Shown here piece by piece: positions 8,620 to 16,284 of a stretch of 64,000 nucleotides of DNA. The position numbers were made by a program, and so were the translations under genes. The stretch lies in contig CAZPKG010000004.1 in assembly GCA_964587105.1 (NCBI GenBank), forward strand, positions 62,001 to 126,000, read 5' to 3'. Source of the DNA: JABWCQ01 sp964587105 (GTDB lineage: Bacteria; Electryoneota; RPQS01). How positions within the stretch are numbered: the stretch's first letter is position 1; every line of letters begins with the position of its first letter. Below the pieces are notes generated by a model. It saw only the letters and a program-made list of their open reading frames with translations, had not been told where the DNA came from and did not search any database.

Positions 8620-10080
8620 TTGAACGCAAAATCTGGTCGCAATCAAAGATTTCGAGATTCCATTCATGGTTTCATCTGGCTGACTCCAACGGAAGAGAAG
8701 CTTGTCGATCATCCCCGGTTCCAGCGTCTACGCAATATTCATCAGCTGTCTAGCGGTTTCTTGGTTTACCCAGGTGCTACTCATACACGCTTTGAGCATT
8801 CGTTAGGAGTGATGGAACTGGCAACACAAGCATTCCAGTGCTTGAAGACGAACTCAGAGGATAAGCTTAATACTCTGATTGGGAAAGACAATGTTGACTT
8901 TTGCGAGCAGGCCCTCCGCGTTGCCGCATTGCTTCATGATATCGGACATACGCCGTTCTCACATGTGGGCGAGGATATATGCGACATTCATCACGAAGAC
9001 ATTACATACGATATTGTTTCGAATGATCTAAAATCAATCATCGAAGAAAATGGAGAAGGCCTACATGAATGCGTTTTGGGAATTCTCCGCGATGGCAACA
9101 CGCAGTCGCCAATAGAGCAACTATGTAAGCAAATCATTAAGGGACAGCTCGACGTTGACCGAATTGATTATTTAACAAGAGACTCAAGATACACAGGTGT
9201 CAAGTATGGTAACATTGATATACAGCGAATAATCTCAGCTCTAGGTATAATGTCTGGTACTTCACCTGTTCCTGAAATCATCATTTACCCGAGCGGAGTT
9301 CACGCGGTTGAAGGACTAATCCTCTCTCGCCATTTCATGTATGCCCAAGTTTACTTTAATAAACACGTTGCTAAACTTGATTCATGTCTAAAAAAATACA
9401 TGGAGCATTTCTACAAATCAAGAAATATTACGGATGGCGAGAAGCCGGTCAATAAAATGTCTGTTATTGATTTTGACGATTACGATGTCCTCAATCAAAT
9501 GCGAAACGAAAATGACAAGAATGCAAAACTTTGGTCGGACAGATTTTTATCTCGCGCAAAAGAATTTAAATGCTATTTGGAATCCTCCGATTATGTCGAC
9601 AAGCATGAACTTAATTTTATTAACAAAACGATAAGTCAACTCAAGAAAATTGAAGGAATTGAACTTATTGAAGTACCCGAAAAGAAAGACAGAATACACA
9701 AATACAGGCGATACAAAGTCGGACAGATATCTCTTGTTTGTCGAAAATGCGAATCACCAATGCAAGTAGGATCTGAAAAGGCCTACCTAATAAGAGGGCT
9801 TTCTTGTTCAACTTGCCATGAAAAGGAAGCATTTGCGGAACCTGAAGACTTTTTTGAAGGAGTTGACCAACTTAATGTTGTTCTTGACAAAGAAACCGAG
9901 TATGCGAAACCCATAACACAAATATCTACAATTCTTGGTAAGATACCTGTCGAGTACAAAGTACATCGAATCTATGCATCTGGCGACGAGAAACTAATCT
10001 TAGAGAATATTCGCAAGATGATAAAGCAAGAAGAAGCAGGCGAACTCAGAATCAGGGTAAATCAATATGAGTCACACTAG
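8620..10080 (+). CDS. HD-domain phosphohydrolase (SAMHD1/YwfO-like dNTPase family)
   Basis: 486 aa starting at TTG 8620; an in-frame stop lies three codons upstream, so no longer start exists. The N-terminus shows the SAMHD1/YwfO pattern: RFRDSIHGFIWLTPTEEKL, HPRFQRLRNIHQL, HTRFEHSLGVM (H60), and the HD pair H106-D107 in LLHDIGHTPFSHV. QLDVDRIDYLTRDSRYTGV follows, which holds the last metal-binding Asp. Around residues 366-400 there are two CxxC pairs (CRKC...CSTC), suggesting a zinc ribbon that is unusual for the family. Members hydrolyse dNTPs, and some restrict phage. The stop overlaps the next gene by 14 bases, so the two form one unit. AT-rich composition compared with htrA and alkA hints at transfer. 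Confidence 0.85.
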   Translation: MNAKSGRNQRFRDSIHGFIWLTPTEEKLVDHPRFQRLRNIHQLSSGFLVYPGATHTRFEHSLGVMELATQAFQCLKTNSEDKLNTLIGKDNVDFCEQALRVAALLHDIGHTPFSHVGEDICDIHHEDITYDIVSNDLKSIIEENGEGLHECVLGILRDGNTQSPIEQLCKQIIKGQLDVDRIDYLTRDSRYTGVKYGNIDIQRIISALGIMSGTSPVPEIIIYPSGVHAVEGLILSRHFMYAQVYFNKHVAKLDSCLKKYMEHFYKSRNITDGEKPVNKMSVIDFDDYDVLNQMRNENDKNAKLWSDRFLSRAKEFKCYLESSDYVDKHELNFINKTISQLKKIEGIELIEVPEKKDRIHKYRRYKVGQISLVCRKCESPMQVGSEKAYLIRGLSCSTCHEKEAFAEPEDFFEGVDQLNVVLDKETEYAKPITQISTILGKIPVEYKVHRIYASGDEKLILENIRKMIKQEEAGELRIRVNQYESH

Positions 10081-10630
10081 TATAAATGAAATCGCAATTG
10101 CGCTGGTTGTTAAGCGCTTTAACGAGGAAAAAGGCAGAAAGACTCAAAATCTTGGGCGTACAACGCTTCAGAAACTGATCTACTTTCTTCAAAATGCTGA
10201 GGTTCCTGTTTCCTATCGATTCACGCCGTATCATTATGGGCCTTTCAGTGCACGCCTATTAGATGATGTTGATGAATTGCTTCTTGACGGGGTAGTTGAT
10301 GATGCCTCTGATGATGAGGACAAATCAATTTATCTGCCAACAGACAACACAGTGGCATTTTTAAAGGAACATGCAAAAGAAGCAAATGACTTGGAACCCA
10401 AGGTAAACGATATTGTTTTACTTTTTTCGCAATTGTTTCCAAGCCAAATGGAGTTGGTTGCAAGTATTCACATGGTTTTTGAGATTCTGAAGGCAGGGAC
10501 GGATAAGGACAAAACTGTTTCAGACGAAGAGATAGTAAATGGGATTGAGTCTTGGAAGCCTGGGCGGTTTAAGAAAGAAGAAGTCGTCGATTTCATAAAG
10601 CAACTTCGCGCACACAAATTGATAAGCTAA
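10067..10630 (+). CDS. Panacea/YwgA-like protein paired with the HD phosphohydrolase
   Basis: 187 aa, starting inside the end of the HD gene (14-base overlap). The core reads TLQKLIYFLQNAEVPVSYRF, then YHYGPFSARLLDDVDELL. This resembles the LxKLxYF...YGPxS/Vxxxxxx L pattern of the SocA/Panacea (DUF4065) superfamily and of Bacillus YwgA. From memory, ywgA lies beside the HD gene ywfO in Bacillus, which would support a conserved pairing. Panacea domains are antitoxin or adaptor modules. An antitoxin or regulatory role for this protein is inference. No signal peptide or membrane segment. A strong terminator follows. Confidence 0.65.
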   Translation: MSHTSINEIAIALVVKRFNEEKGRKTQNLGRTTLQKLIYFLQNAEVPVSYRFTPYHYGPFSARLLDDVDELLLDGVVDDASDDEDKSIYLPTDNTVAFLKEHAKEANDLEPKVNDIVLLFSQLFPSQMELVASIHMVFEILKAGTDKDKTVSDEEIVNGIESWKPGRFKKEEVVDFIKQLRAHKLIS

Positions 10631-10653
10631 CCGCTTTGATGTACCAAACGAAA

Positions 10654-10682
10654 ATGCTCTGCCAACAGGCAGAGCATTTCTA
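10654..10682 (+). terminator. Terminator of the HD/YwgA-like unit
   Basis: ATGCTCTGCC-AACA-GGCAGAGCAT, a perfect 10-bp stem, then TTCTAT. It lies immediately before the alkA start. Confidence 0.85.
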
Positions 10683-10687
10683 TCTAA

Positions 10688-11578
10688 ATGCTCACCCACG
10701 AATTTTCCGCACCCTTCAGCTTCAGCAAAACGGCCAAGTACATTGGCCGCTACGAGAACGCGCAGACTCACGCTGTTTCCGATCGGCAGTTTTGTCAGGT
10801 GCTTGCTGATGAGGACGGCTATTACTTAGTCGAAGTAACTCCGCAAGGCGAAAATGCAGTCAGAGCAGAGATCAAAGTTGGCAAACTTACAAGCGCCCGC
10901 GAAGCGCAAATCAAGCATTACGTGCTGAGAACATTTGGGTGCGATGACAAATTATTGTGGTTTTACGAGTTCGCGGAAACTGACCGCTATTTGAAAAAGT
11001 GGACGCGCGACTATTGCGGATTGCGGCTCGTCGGGATGCACAGCCTCTGGGAGTGCCTCTCATGGTCCATCATCGGCCAGCAAGTCTCTGTAGCATCTGC
11101 GTTCTCAGTCCGCTCACGTTTAGCGTTATATTGCGGGGCGGTAGTGTCGTGGCAAGACAAGGTTTATGAGGGGTTTCCCACTCCCGAAGCGGTGTTGAGT
11201 TTGACGCCGGATGAGCTGCGCAATTGCGGGCTGTCGAGACAAAAAGGAGAATACCTTCAAGGCCTTGCGCAGGAGCTTTGCCTGGGTTATCTTAGGGAAT
11301 CACTTCTCAGCGAATCTGACCCGGCTGAAGTTCGAGCGCGCTTGATTCAGTTGCGCGGCATCGGGCCGTGGTCAGTCGAGTATGCGATGATGCGCGTGCA
11401 TGGCGATCCCGATGCCTGTCCGTTTGAAGACATCGGATTACGCAACGCGATTGCTCGAGAGTATGGGTTGGGCAGGCAGGCGAGTGTAGAGGAAACGCAA
11501 AACATAACGGAGAGTTGGCGGCCCTTTCGCGGCTACGCGACATTCTACATATGGTTCACGTTGTTGAACAGTCAATAG
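10688..11578 (+). CDS. alkA: DNA-3-methyladenine glycosylase II (AlkA family)
   Basis: 296 aa. An N-terminal beta domain (1-110) precedes the HhH-GPD glycosylase core. Diagnostic blocks are SIIGQQVSV (127-135), the helix-hairpin-helix QLRGIGPWSVEYAMMR (221-236), and PFEDIGLRNA with the catalytic Asp at D248. AlkA excises 3-methyladenine and other alkylated bases from DNA in base-excision repair. It overlaps the downstream ogt gene, so the two alkylation-repair activities are co-expressed. The start ATG lies only about six bases past the preceding terminator, so its promoter must overlap the end of the previous unit or be read through. Confidence 0.92.
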   Translation: MLTHEFSAPFSFSKTAKYIGRYENAQTHAVSDRQFCQVLADEDGYYLVEVTPQGENAVRAEIKVGKLTSAREAQIKHYVLRTFGCDDKLLWFYEFAETDRYLKKWTRDYCGLRLVGMHSLWECLSWSIIGQQVSVASAFSVRSRLALYCGAVVSWQDKVYEGFPTPEAVLSLTPDELRNCGLSRQKGEYLQGLAQELCLGYLRESLLSESDPAEVRARLIQLRGIGPWSVEYAMMRVHGDPDACPFEDIGLRNAIAREYGLGRQASVEETQNITESWRPFRGYATFYIWFTLLNSQ

Positions 11579-12078
11579 ACACGACGACAGACGTCAGTTT
11601 GAAGGAAGAGGTCTATTGGTCGGACATGAAAACTCCGATTGGCCGAATGCGCTTGACTGCGAGCGCGTACGGATTGATGCGCGCGGAATTTTGCGACGAC
11701 CCCAAGGAAGCAGAAGGCGAGTGCATTGAAACAAAGGTTCTGCAAATCGCGCGCAAAGAGTTGACGGAATATTTCGCGGGTTATCGCACGCACTTTGAAG
11801 TTCCGCTGGATTTGCGCGGCACAGAGTTTCAGCGCGAAGTTTGGCGTGAGTTACAACTGATACCGTTCGGCACAACGATTACATACGGCGAAATCGCCAA
11901 ACGCATGTTCTATCCGCAAGCTTCACGCGCCATCGGTCTTGCCAACGGTCAAAACCCGATTGCCGTCATCGTTCCCTGCCACAGAGTCTTAGGTCAAAAC
12001 AATCATCTCACTGGCTACGCCGGCGGGTTAGATCGAAAAGCCTGGCTACTGAAGCATGAGTGCAGTACGTTAGTGTAA
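11551..12078 (+). CDS. ogt: Methylated-DNA-[protein]-cysteine S-methyltransferase
   Basis: ATG 11551 gives 175 aa and overlaps the end of alkA by 28 bases. An upstream in-frame start at 11515 would overlap further and adds nothing conserved. The C-terminal MGMT domain has FQREVWRELQLIPFG, TTITYGEIAKR, SRAIGLANGQNP and the active-site motif VPCHRV with C143. This suicide enzyme transfers O6-methyl from guanine (and O4-methyl from thymine) to the cysteine. There is no Ada-type zinc or AraC domain, so it is the Ogt-like stand-alone form. It forms an operon with alkA. Confidence 0.92.
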   Translation: MVHVVEQSIDTTTDVSLKEEVYWSDMKTPIGRMRLTASAYGLMRAEFCDDPKEAEGECIETKVLQIARKELTEYFAGYRTHFEVPLDLRGTEFQREVWRELQLIPFGTTITYGEIAKRMFYPQASRAIGLANGQNPIAVIVPCHRVLGQNNHLTGYAGGLDRKAWLLKHECSTLV

Positions 12079-12102
12079 AGAACAATTTATCAATGCTAAT
12101 CA

Positions 12103-12135
12103 AAGAGCGACCCAGTGGGTCGCTCTTGTTTTCTT
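12103..12135 (+). terminator. Terminator of alkA-ogt
   Basis: AAGAGCGACCC-AGT-GGGTCGCTCTT, a perfect 11-bp stem, then GTTTTCTT. Confidence 0.9.
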
Positions 12136-12230
12136 AAGATATCCTCAAACTAAGTTTTGAAACCGATTGGACTTGGTATGACTTTCGCAATACAAATTGC
12201 AAAACCGTAAGACTTTTGAGGAGTCAGACC

Positions 12231-14369
12231 ATGTTCAGAATAATCACAATCTTACTTCTTTCAACGAATTGGCTCTTTGCACAGGATAGTCTAAATGTTG
12301 TGCAACTCAGCAGCATTTCGTATTGGGATTGGGGAAATCAGGTCATCGTCTCAGATAACATTGCCTATGTGACTACCTGTGAAAGCGGCTTACGCTTGCT
12401 TGACGTATCTAACCCGAGTGAGCCACGGGAAGTAAGCTACTTTGATTCACGTGGATGCGCGATTGATATCGCAGTGCAAGGCAATCTTGCGGTAGTTGCC
12501 GATGATGTGGCGGGGCTTATTTTCCTTGATGTTTCTAATCCCGCTGCCCCAGTTGAGATTGGCTCACTTGATCCCTCTGGATATGCGCTTTGTCTCGCCA
12601 TTTTAGGTAACTACTTATATCTCGGTGGAACCCTTGGCGTTCATGTGATTGACATCTCGAATCCGTCAGCTCCAACTGAGAGGGGCATACTTAGCAGTTT
12701 GGAATACGCTAACGATATCGTGTTTCAAGGTGACTATGTTTATGTTGCAAGAAGAGACGGGTTACACATTCTTGATGTTACTAACCTTGAGGAACCAACT
12801 CAAGTCGGTTTCTATGATACCGAGGATGACGCCGTTGATGTGTATGTTCAAGAAGAACTTGCATATATCTGCGAATGGTCAGTCGGACTTAGCATCGTTA
12901 ATATCTCAGATCCGTCGGCACCTAACCAGGTGGGTTTTTACGCCGTCGATGAATTTATAAATCAGATTGTCGTCGTCGGGAACTATGCTTACTCCGAAGA
13001 AGGCGAATGGGAAAATGAGACGAGCCGCTTGCAAATACTCGACGTAACAAATCCCTCTAATCCCATTGAAGTTGGATCTGTTGACACTCAAGATCTTGCC
13101 TACGGTCTTACTGTTTCTGAAAGCTATGCATATGTATCAAACCAGAACAGTGGTTTGCGCGTGATTGATATCTCCAATGTCGCACAACCCGTAGAAGCAG
13201 GGTTCTTCGACGCTCCAAACGGCGCACTTCGAGTGGACATCTCAGGAAGTTTTGCCTACTTAACAACCGGGGCAACAGGCTTACGTGTGCTTGATGTCAC
13301 GGATCCTACGGCTCCGATTGAAGTTGGTAGCTACATGAACGATGTAGATTTACAAGGCATAAAAGTGGTCAATGATTACGCATATGTTGTTGACTGTCAT
13401 GTTGCTCTTACCGATCCTCACTTTGGACTCTATGTGCTTAACGTTTCAAATCCGACCAGTCCACAACTTATGGGCAACTGCGATTTTCAGCGTCAGGTAA
13501 GTTCAATTTCTATTTCCGGGAATTACGCCTACGTGGTCGGAGCAAGCCTTTATGTGGTCGACATCTCGAACCCGACTCAACCAGTAGAAATTTGGTCTTA
13601 CGACTTTTTGACTTATGCAGATGGAATTGACATATCCGGCAACTATGCATATGTAGCCGAGTTCCATGGTTTGTATATATTTGACATCTCCAACCCCGGC
13701 TCACCCCTTGAAGTGGGCTATTTCCCAGTTTCGGATTATGTATTTGATGTTGAAGTTTCAGGAGACTTCGCATTCTTGGTTGACAACTTGTATGGGCTAC
13801 ACGTCATAGATATATCAATTCCAACGGCTCCGACTGAAAGCTACTTTCTTCCGACGAATGGCGGATCCCGCAGAATCACGATCTCTGGGGATCATGCGTA
13901 TATCTCGAGGGCCGCAAGTGGCGTGCGGATCATTGACATTTCTGACCCTGTGGCCCCCGTTGAAACTGGTTTTTATAATACTGAAGGCGTAACACTTGAT
14001 ATTGCCGTCTCTACAAATTACATCTATGCGGCTGACGGTATCTATTTTTCGATCTTTGATGCTTCCGCCGCATTAAGCATACCGGACGACAATCGCACAA
14101 TCGTGGCGAAATTCGAGTTGTATCCCATCTACCCCAACCCTTTCAACGCTACGGCAAACATTGCGTTTGACTTGCCGCGCGAAGTGACAGGACGGTTGGT
14201 GGTGTATGATGTGTTGGGAAGAATGACAAACACACTGTATGACGGGAAGCTCGCTGCGGGTACGCACCAGATGCAATTCAATGGCAAAGACCTGTCCAGC
14301 GGCACGTATTTTATAAGACTTGAAACTCCTACATTTACAGCAACTCAGAAAGCAGTGTTGCTTAAGTAA
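12231..14369 (+). CDS. LVIVD-repeat secreted protein with T9SS sorting domain
   Basis: The start is ATG 12231 with GAGGAG about eight bases upstream, giving 712 aa. A TTG at 12216 overlaps the ribosome site and is rejected. Signal peptide MFRIITILLLSTNWLFAQ. About 13 complete LVIVD-type repeats plus one partial follow (residues about 25-620). Each has a strand like NYAYVxxxxGLxVIDISNPxxPxEVGxY, likely folding as one or two beta-propellers. The C-terminal sorting domain begins at YPNPFNATANIAFDLP, passes YDVLGRMTNTLYDGKL and SGTYFIRLET, and ends KAVLLK. LVIVD domains bind surface polymers or partner proteins in some bacteria. No ligand can be named. It should be exported by type IX secretion and anchored at the cell surface or released. 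Confidence 0.88.
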   Translation: MFRIITILLLSTNWLFAQDSLNVVQLSSISYWDWGNQVIVSDNIAYVTTCESGLRLLDVSNPSEPREVSYFDSRGCAIDIAVQGNLAVVADDVAGLIFLDVSNPAAPVEIGSLDPSGYALCLAILGNYLYLGGTLGVHVIDISNPSAPTERGILSSLEYANDIVFQGDYVYVARRDGLHILDVTNLEEPTQVGFYDTEDDAVDVYVQEELAYICEWSVGLSIVNISDPSAPNQVGFYAVDEFINQIVVVGNYAYSEEGEWENETSRLQILDVTNPSNPIEVGSVDTQDLAYGLTVSESYAYVSNQNSGLRVIDISNVAQPVEAGFFDAPNGALRVDISGSFAYLTTGATGLRVLDVTDPTAPIEVGSYMNDVDLQGIKVVNDYAYVVDCHVALTDPHFGLYVLNVSNPTSPQLMGNCDFQRQVSSISISGNYAYVVGASLYVVDISNPTQPVEIWSYDFLTYADGIDISGNYAYVAEFHGLYIFDISNPGSPLEVGYFPVSDYVFDVEVSGDFAFLVDNLYGLHVIDISIPTAPTESYFLPTNGGSRRITISGDHAYISRAASGVRIIDISDPVAPVETGFYNTEGVTLDIAVSTNYIYAADGIYFSIFDASAALSIPDDNRTIVAKFELYPIYPNPFNATANIAFDLPREVTGRLVVYDVLGRMTNTLYDGKLAAGTHQMQFNGKDLSSGTYFIRLETPTFTATQKAVLLK

Positions 14370-14392
14370 ATGCAAAAATTTTAAGATATAAA

Positions 14393-14425
14393 AACGGCGA
14401 CCATTTGGTCGCCGTTCGTTTATTT
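14393..14425. terminator. Bidirectional terminator between convergent genes
   Basis: AACGGCGACCA-TT-TGGTCGCCGTT, a perfect 11-bp stem. On + it is followed by CGTTTATTTCTTT and on - by TTTTATATC, so it can end both the LVIVD gene and the minus-strand DarT operon. Confidence 0.85.
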
Positions 14426-15070
14426 CTTTAGTCTCTTGGGCCACAAGAACAGTTTAGGTTCAATCTTGACGCGCACTTTTCGATGATAGAATGCTGCCAG
14501 CCGCTCTACTTCGCTGGCAACTTGTCCGTTGGCTGTGAGAATTTCGGTTACGCTATCAAGAGATAATCGACCCTTGATAAGGGCTTCGGCTTGCGGATGT
14601 GTTGGCTCGCTTTTGTGTAAATCTGTTCGTTTCCACGTTTCCACTTGCTCGTCGAACATGGTTTGCAGACCTGTTAAGCCCGATTGCACATGCTTGCCGT
14701 AGTCTTGTGCGGCGGAAACGGGACAGAACAGCGTATCGGGAAGCTCAAGGAGTTTTGTGTCCAACACAAAATGCACCCATTCAGATTGCCAAGCGGATTT
14801 GGAACGCGCATAAAGTAATTCAAAGTTCGGAGAGGTAATCGAGCAGTTGATGTAATCGAGCCCAACAGAAAACTTTTCGAGTCGGCGTGGATCATGCAGC
14901 AACCGCTCGGCTTTGGCGCCGAGTCTCGCTCGCAGTCCGCGCGCCGTGTCAATGAAGCCGTCTTCAAAGATTTGCGGCAAGTTGATCGAGACGTGCGTGC
15001 TGTGCAAGAGCAGCTCAATCTTGCGGCGCTTCAGTTCATGCGCGACGTTCGCTTTGCCGAATGGCCACAT
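14420..15070 (-). CDS. DarT-like ADP-ribosyltransferase (DUF4433 family), no DarG beside it
   Basis: 216 aa. The pattern fits the DarT/DUF4433 fold: STHVSINLPQIFEDGF (H26 in the position of the NAD-contacting THxxNLxxI motif), DYINCSITSPNFELLYAR, then SEWVHFVLDTKLLEL, CPVSAAQDYG, and HPQAEALIKGRLSLDSVTEI (E162 in the position of the catalytic Glu). DarT enzymes attach ADP-ribose to thymidine in single-stranded DNA and act as toxins or anti-phage effectors, normally with a DarG macrodomain antitoxin. None is encoded next to it. Its ATG overlaps the stop of the MFS gene (TAATG), making it the last gene of a three-gene operon. DNA as the target is inference; some relatives may modify other substrates. 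Confidence 0.7.
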   Translation of the reverse strand: MWPFGKANVAHELKRRKIELLLHSTHVSINLPQIFEDGFIDTARGLRARLGAKAERLLHDPRRLEKFSVGLDYINCSITSPNFELLYARSKSAWQSEWVHFVLDTKLLELPDTLFCPVSAAQDYGKHVQSGLTGLQTMFDEQVETWKRTDLHKSEPTHPQAEALIKGRLSLDSVTEILTANGQVASEVERLAAFYHRKVRVKIEPKLFLWPKRLKK

Positions 15071-16284
15071 TACACGGCCCGTAATCTGCGATAGTGTACA
15101 ATCGTGTAACTGGCCACGATCAAACAGACTCCGCCGGCAAATGACAGCGCCACACGCGGGCCGAAGCTGTGCGCCAATACACCAAGCATCAGCGCGCCGA
15201 ACGGGCCAAAGCCCAAGAAGCTTGACGTGTAAAAACCCAACACGCGCCCGCGTAAATGATCTGGTGTGAGCTGCTGAAGCAATGTGTTGGTCGAAGCGAG
15301 CATCGAAATCCCCGAAAATCCCGCCATCGCCATCGCGATAATCGAAATCTCAAATTGCTTGGACAGCGAGAAGATCAACAGTCCGAGTCCCAGCCCCGCC
15401 ATTCCCATCATCACCACCCAGCCCCGCTTGCTCTCCTTATCCATTGAGGCCTGCCACAAGCCACCGAGTAGCGCACCGATTCCACCCGCCGACATTAGCA
15501 CTCCCAATCCGGATGCGCCTTTTCCCAACACGACATCCGCGAACATCGGGAGGAGAGTCGTATAAGAAAATCCGAATATCGTGAGAAAGATCACATTACG
15601 AATCAACACGCGCTGAACGGGCGCATGAACGATGAAATTATAGGCGTCGCGCAATTGCTTGAGCACCGGCTCGCGCGGATTTCCAGTCGGCGGAGGAAGA
15701 TTGCGCATGAGTGACATTGTGACAATTAGCGACAAATAAGAGAGGGCGTTCAGCAAAAAACAAATGCCCTCTCCGAATATTGGCACAATAATACCGGCAA
15801 TCGACGGCCCGATCAAACGCGCGCCGTTAAAAGTCGAAGAGTTCAGTGCGACCGCATTGCCGATGTCCTCTTTACCAACCAAGTCTCCGACAAACGCTAA
15901 TCGCGCCGGAGCATCGACCGCCATGAAAAACCCGGAGAGAGTGGCCAAAATCAAAATGTGCCACTCGTTGACGGTCTCAGTATAGGTCAACACAGCAAGC
16001 GTGAAGGCGCAGACAGCCAAGCCCGTTTGTGTGATGTAAAGCACAAACTTCTTCGGAGTTCTATCGACCAACACACCGCCGATCGAGCCGATCAACAGCG
16101 ACGGCAATTGCGACATGGCGCCGATGATGCCGAGCCACATTGCGGATTCGGTCAACCGCCAGACGAGCCAACCTTGCGCCAGTGTCTGCATCCACGTCCC
16201 GACAATCGAGAGCGCAAACCCGCTCCAGAAGAGTCGGTAATTGCGATGGCGGAAAGCTGTGAACGTCTGGCGAAAAGGCTTCAC
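15070..16284 (-). CDS. MFS transporter (EntS/MFS_3-type exporter)
   Basis: 404 aa with about 12 predicted membrane helices. The N-terminus FRHRNYRLFWSGFALSIVGTWMQTLAQGWLVWRLT and the loop GGVLVDRTPKKFVL (the MFS motif A position) are typical of the MFS_3 branch that includes the enterobactin exporter EntS. Other recognisable parts are SGFFMAVDAPARLAFVGDLV, NSSTFNGARLIGPSIAG and a C-terminal LTPDHLRGRVLGFYTSSFLGFGPFGAL. It probably exports a small hydrophobic or siderophore-like molecule by proton exchange. The substrate is unknown. It overlaps both neighbours: four bases with the 550-aa gene upstream and one base with the DarT-like gene downstream. Confidence 0.85.
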   Translation of the reverse strand: MKPFRQTFTAFRHRNYRLFWSGFALSIVGTWMQTLAQGWLVWRLTESAMWLGIIGAMSQLPSLLIGSIGGVLVDRTPKKFVLYITQTGLAVCAFTLAVLTYTETVNEWHILILATLSGFFMAVDAPARLAFVGDLVGKEDIGNAVALNSSTFNGARLIGPSIAGIIVPIFGEGICFLLNALSYLSLIVTMSLMRNLPPPTGNPREPVLKQLRDAYNFIVHAPVQRVLIRNVIFLTIFGFSYTTLLPMFADVVLGKGASGLGVLMSAGGIGALLGGLWQASMDKESKRGWVVMMGMAGLGLGLLIFSLSKQFEISIIAMAMAGFSGISMLASTNTLLQQLTPDHLRGRVLGFYTSSFLGFGPFGALMLGVLAHSFGPRVALSFAGGVCLIVASYTIVHYRRLRAV

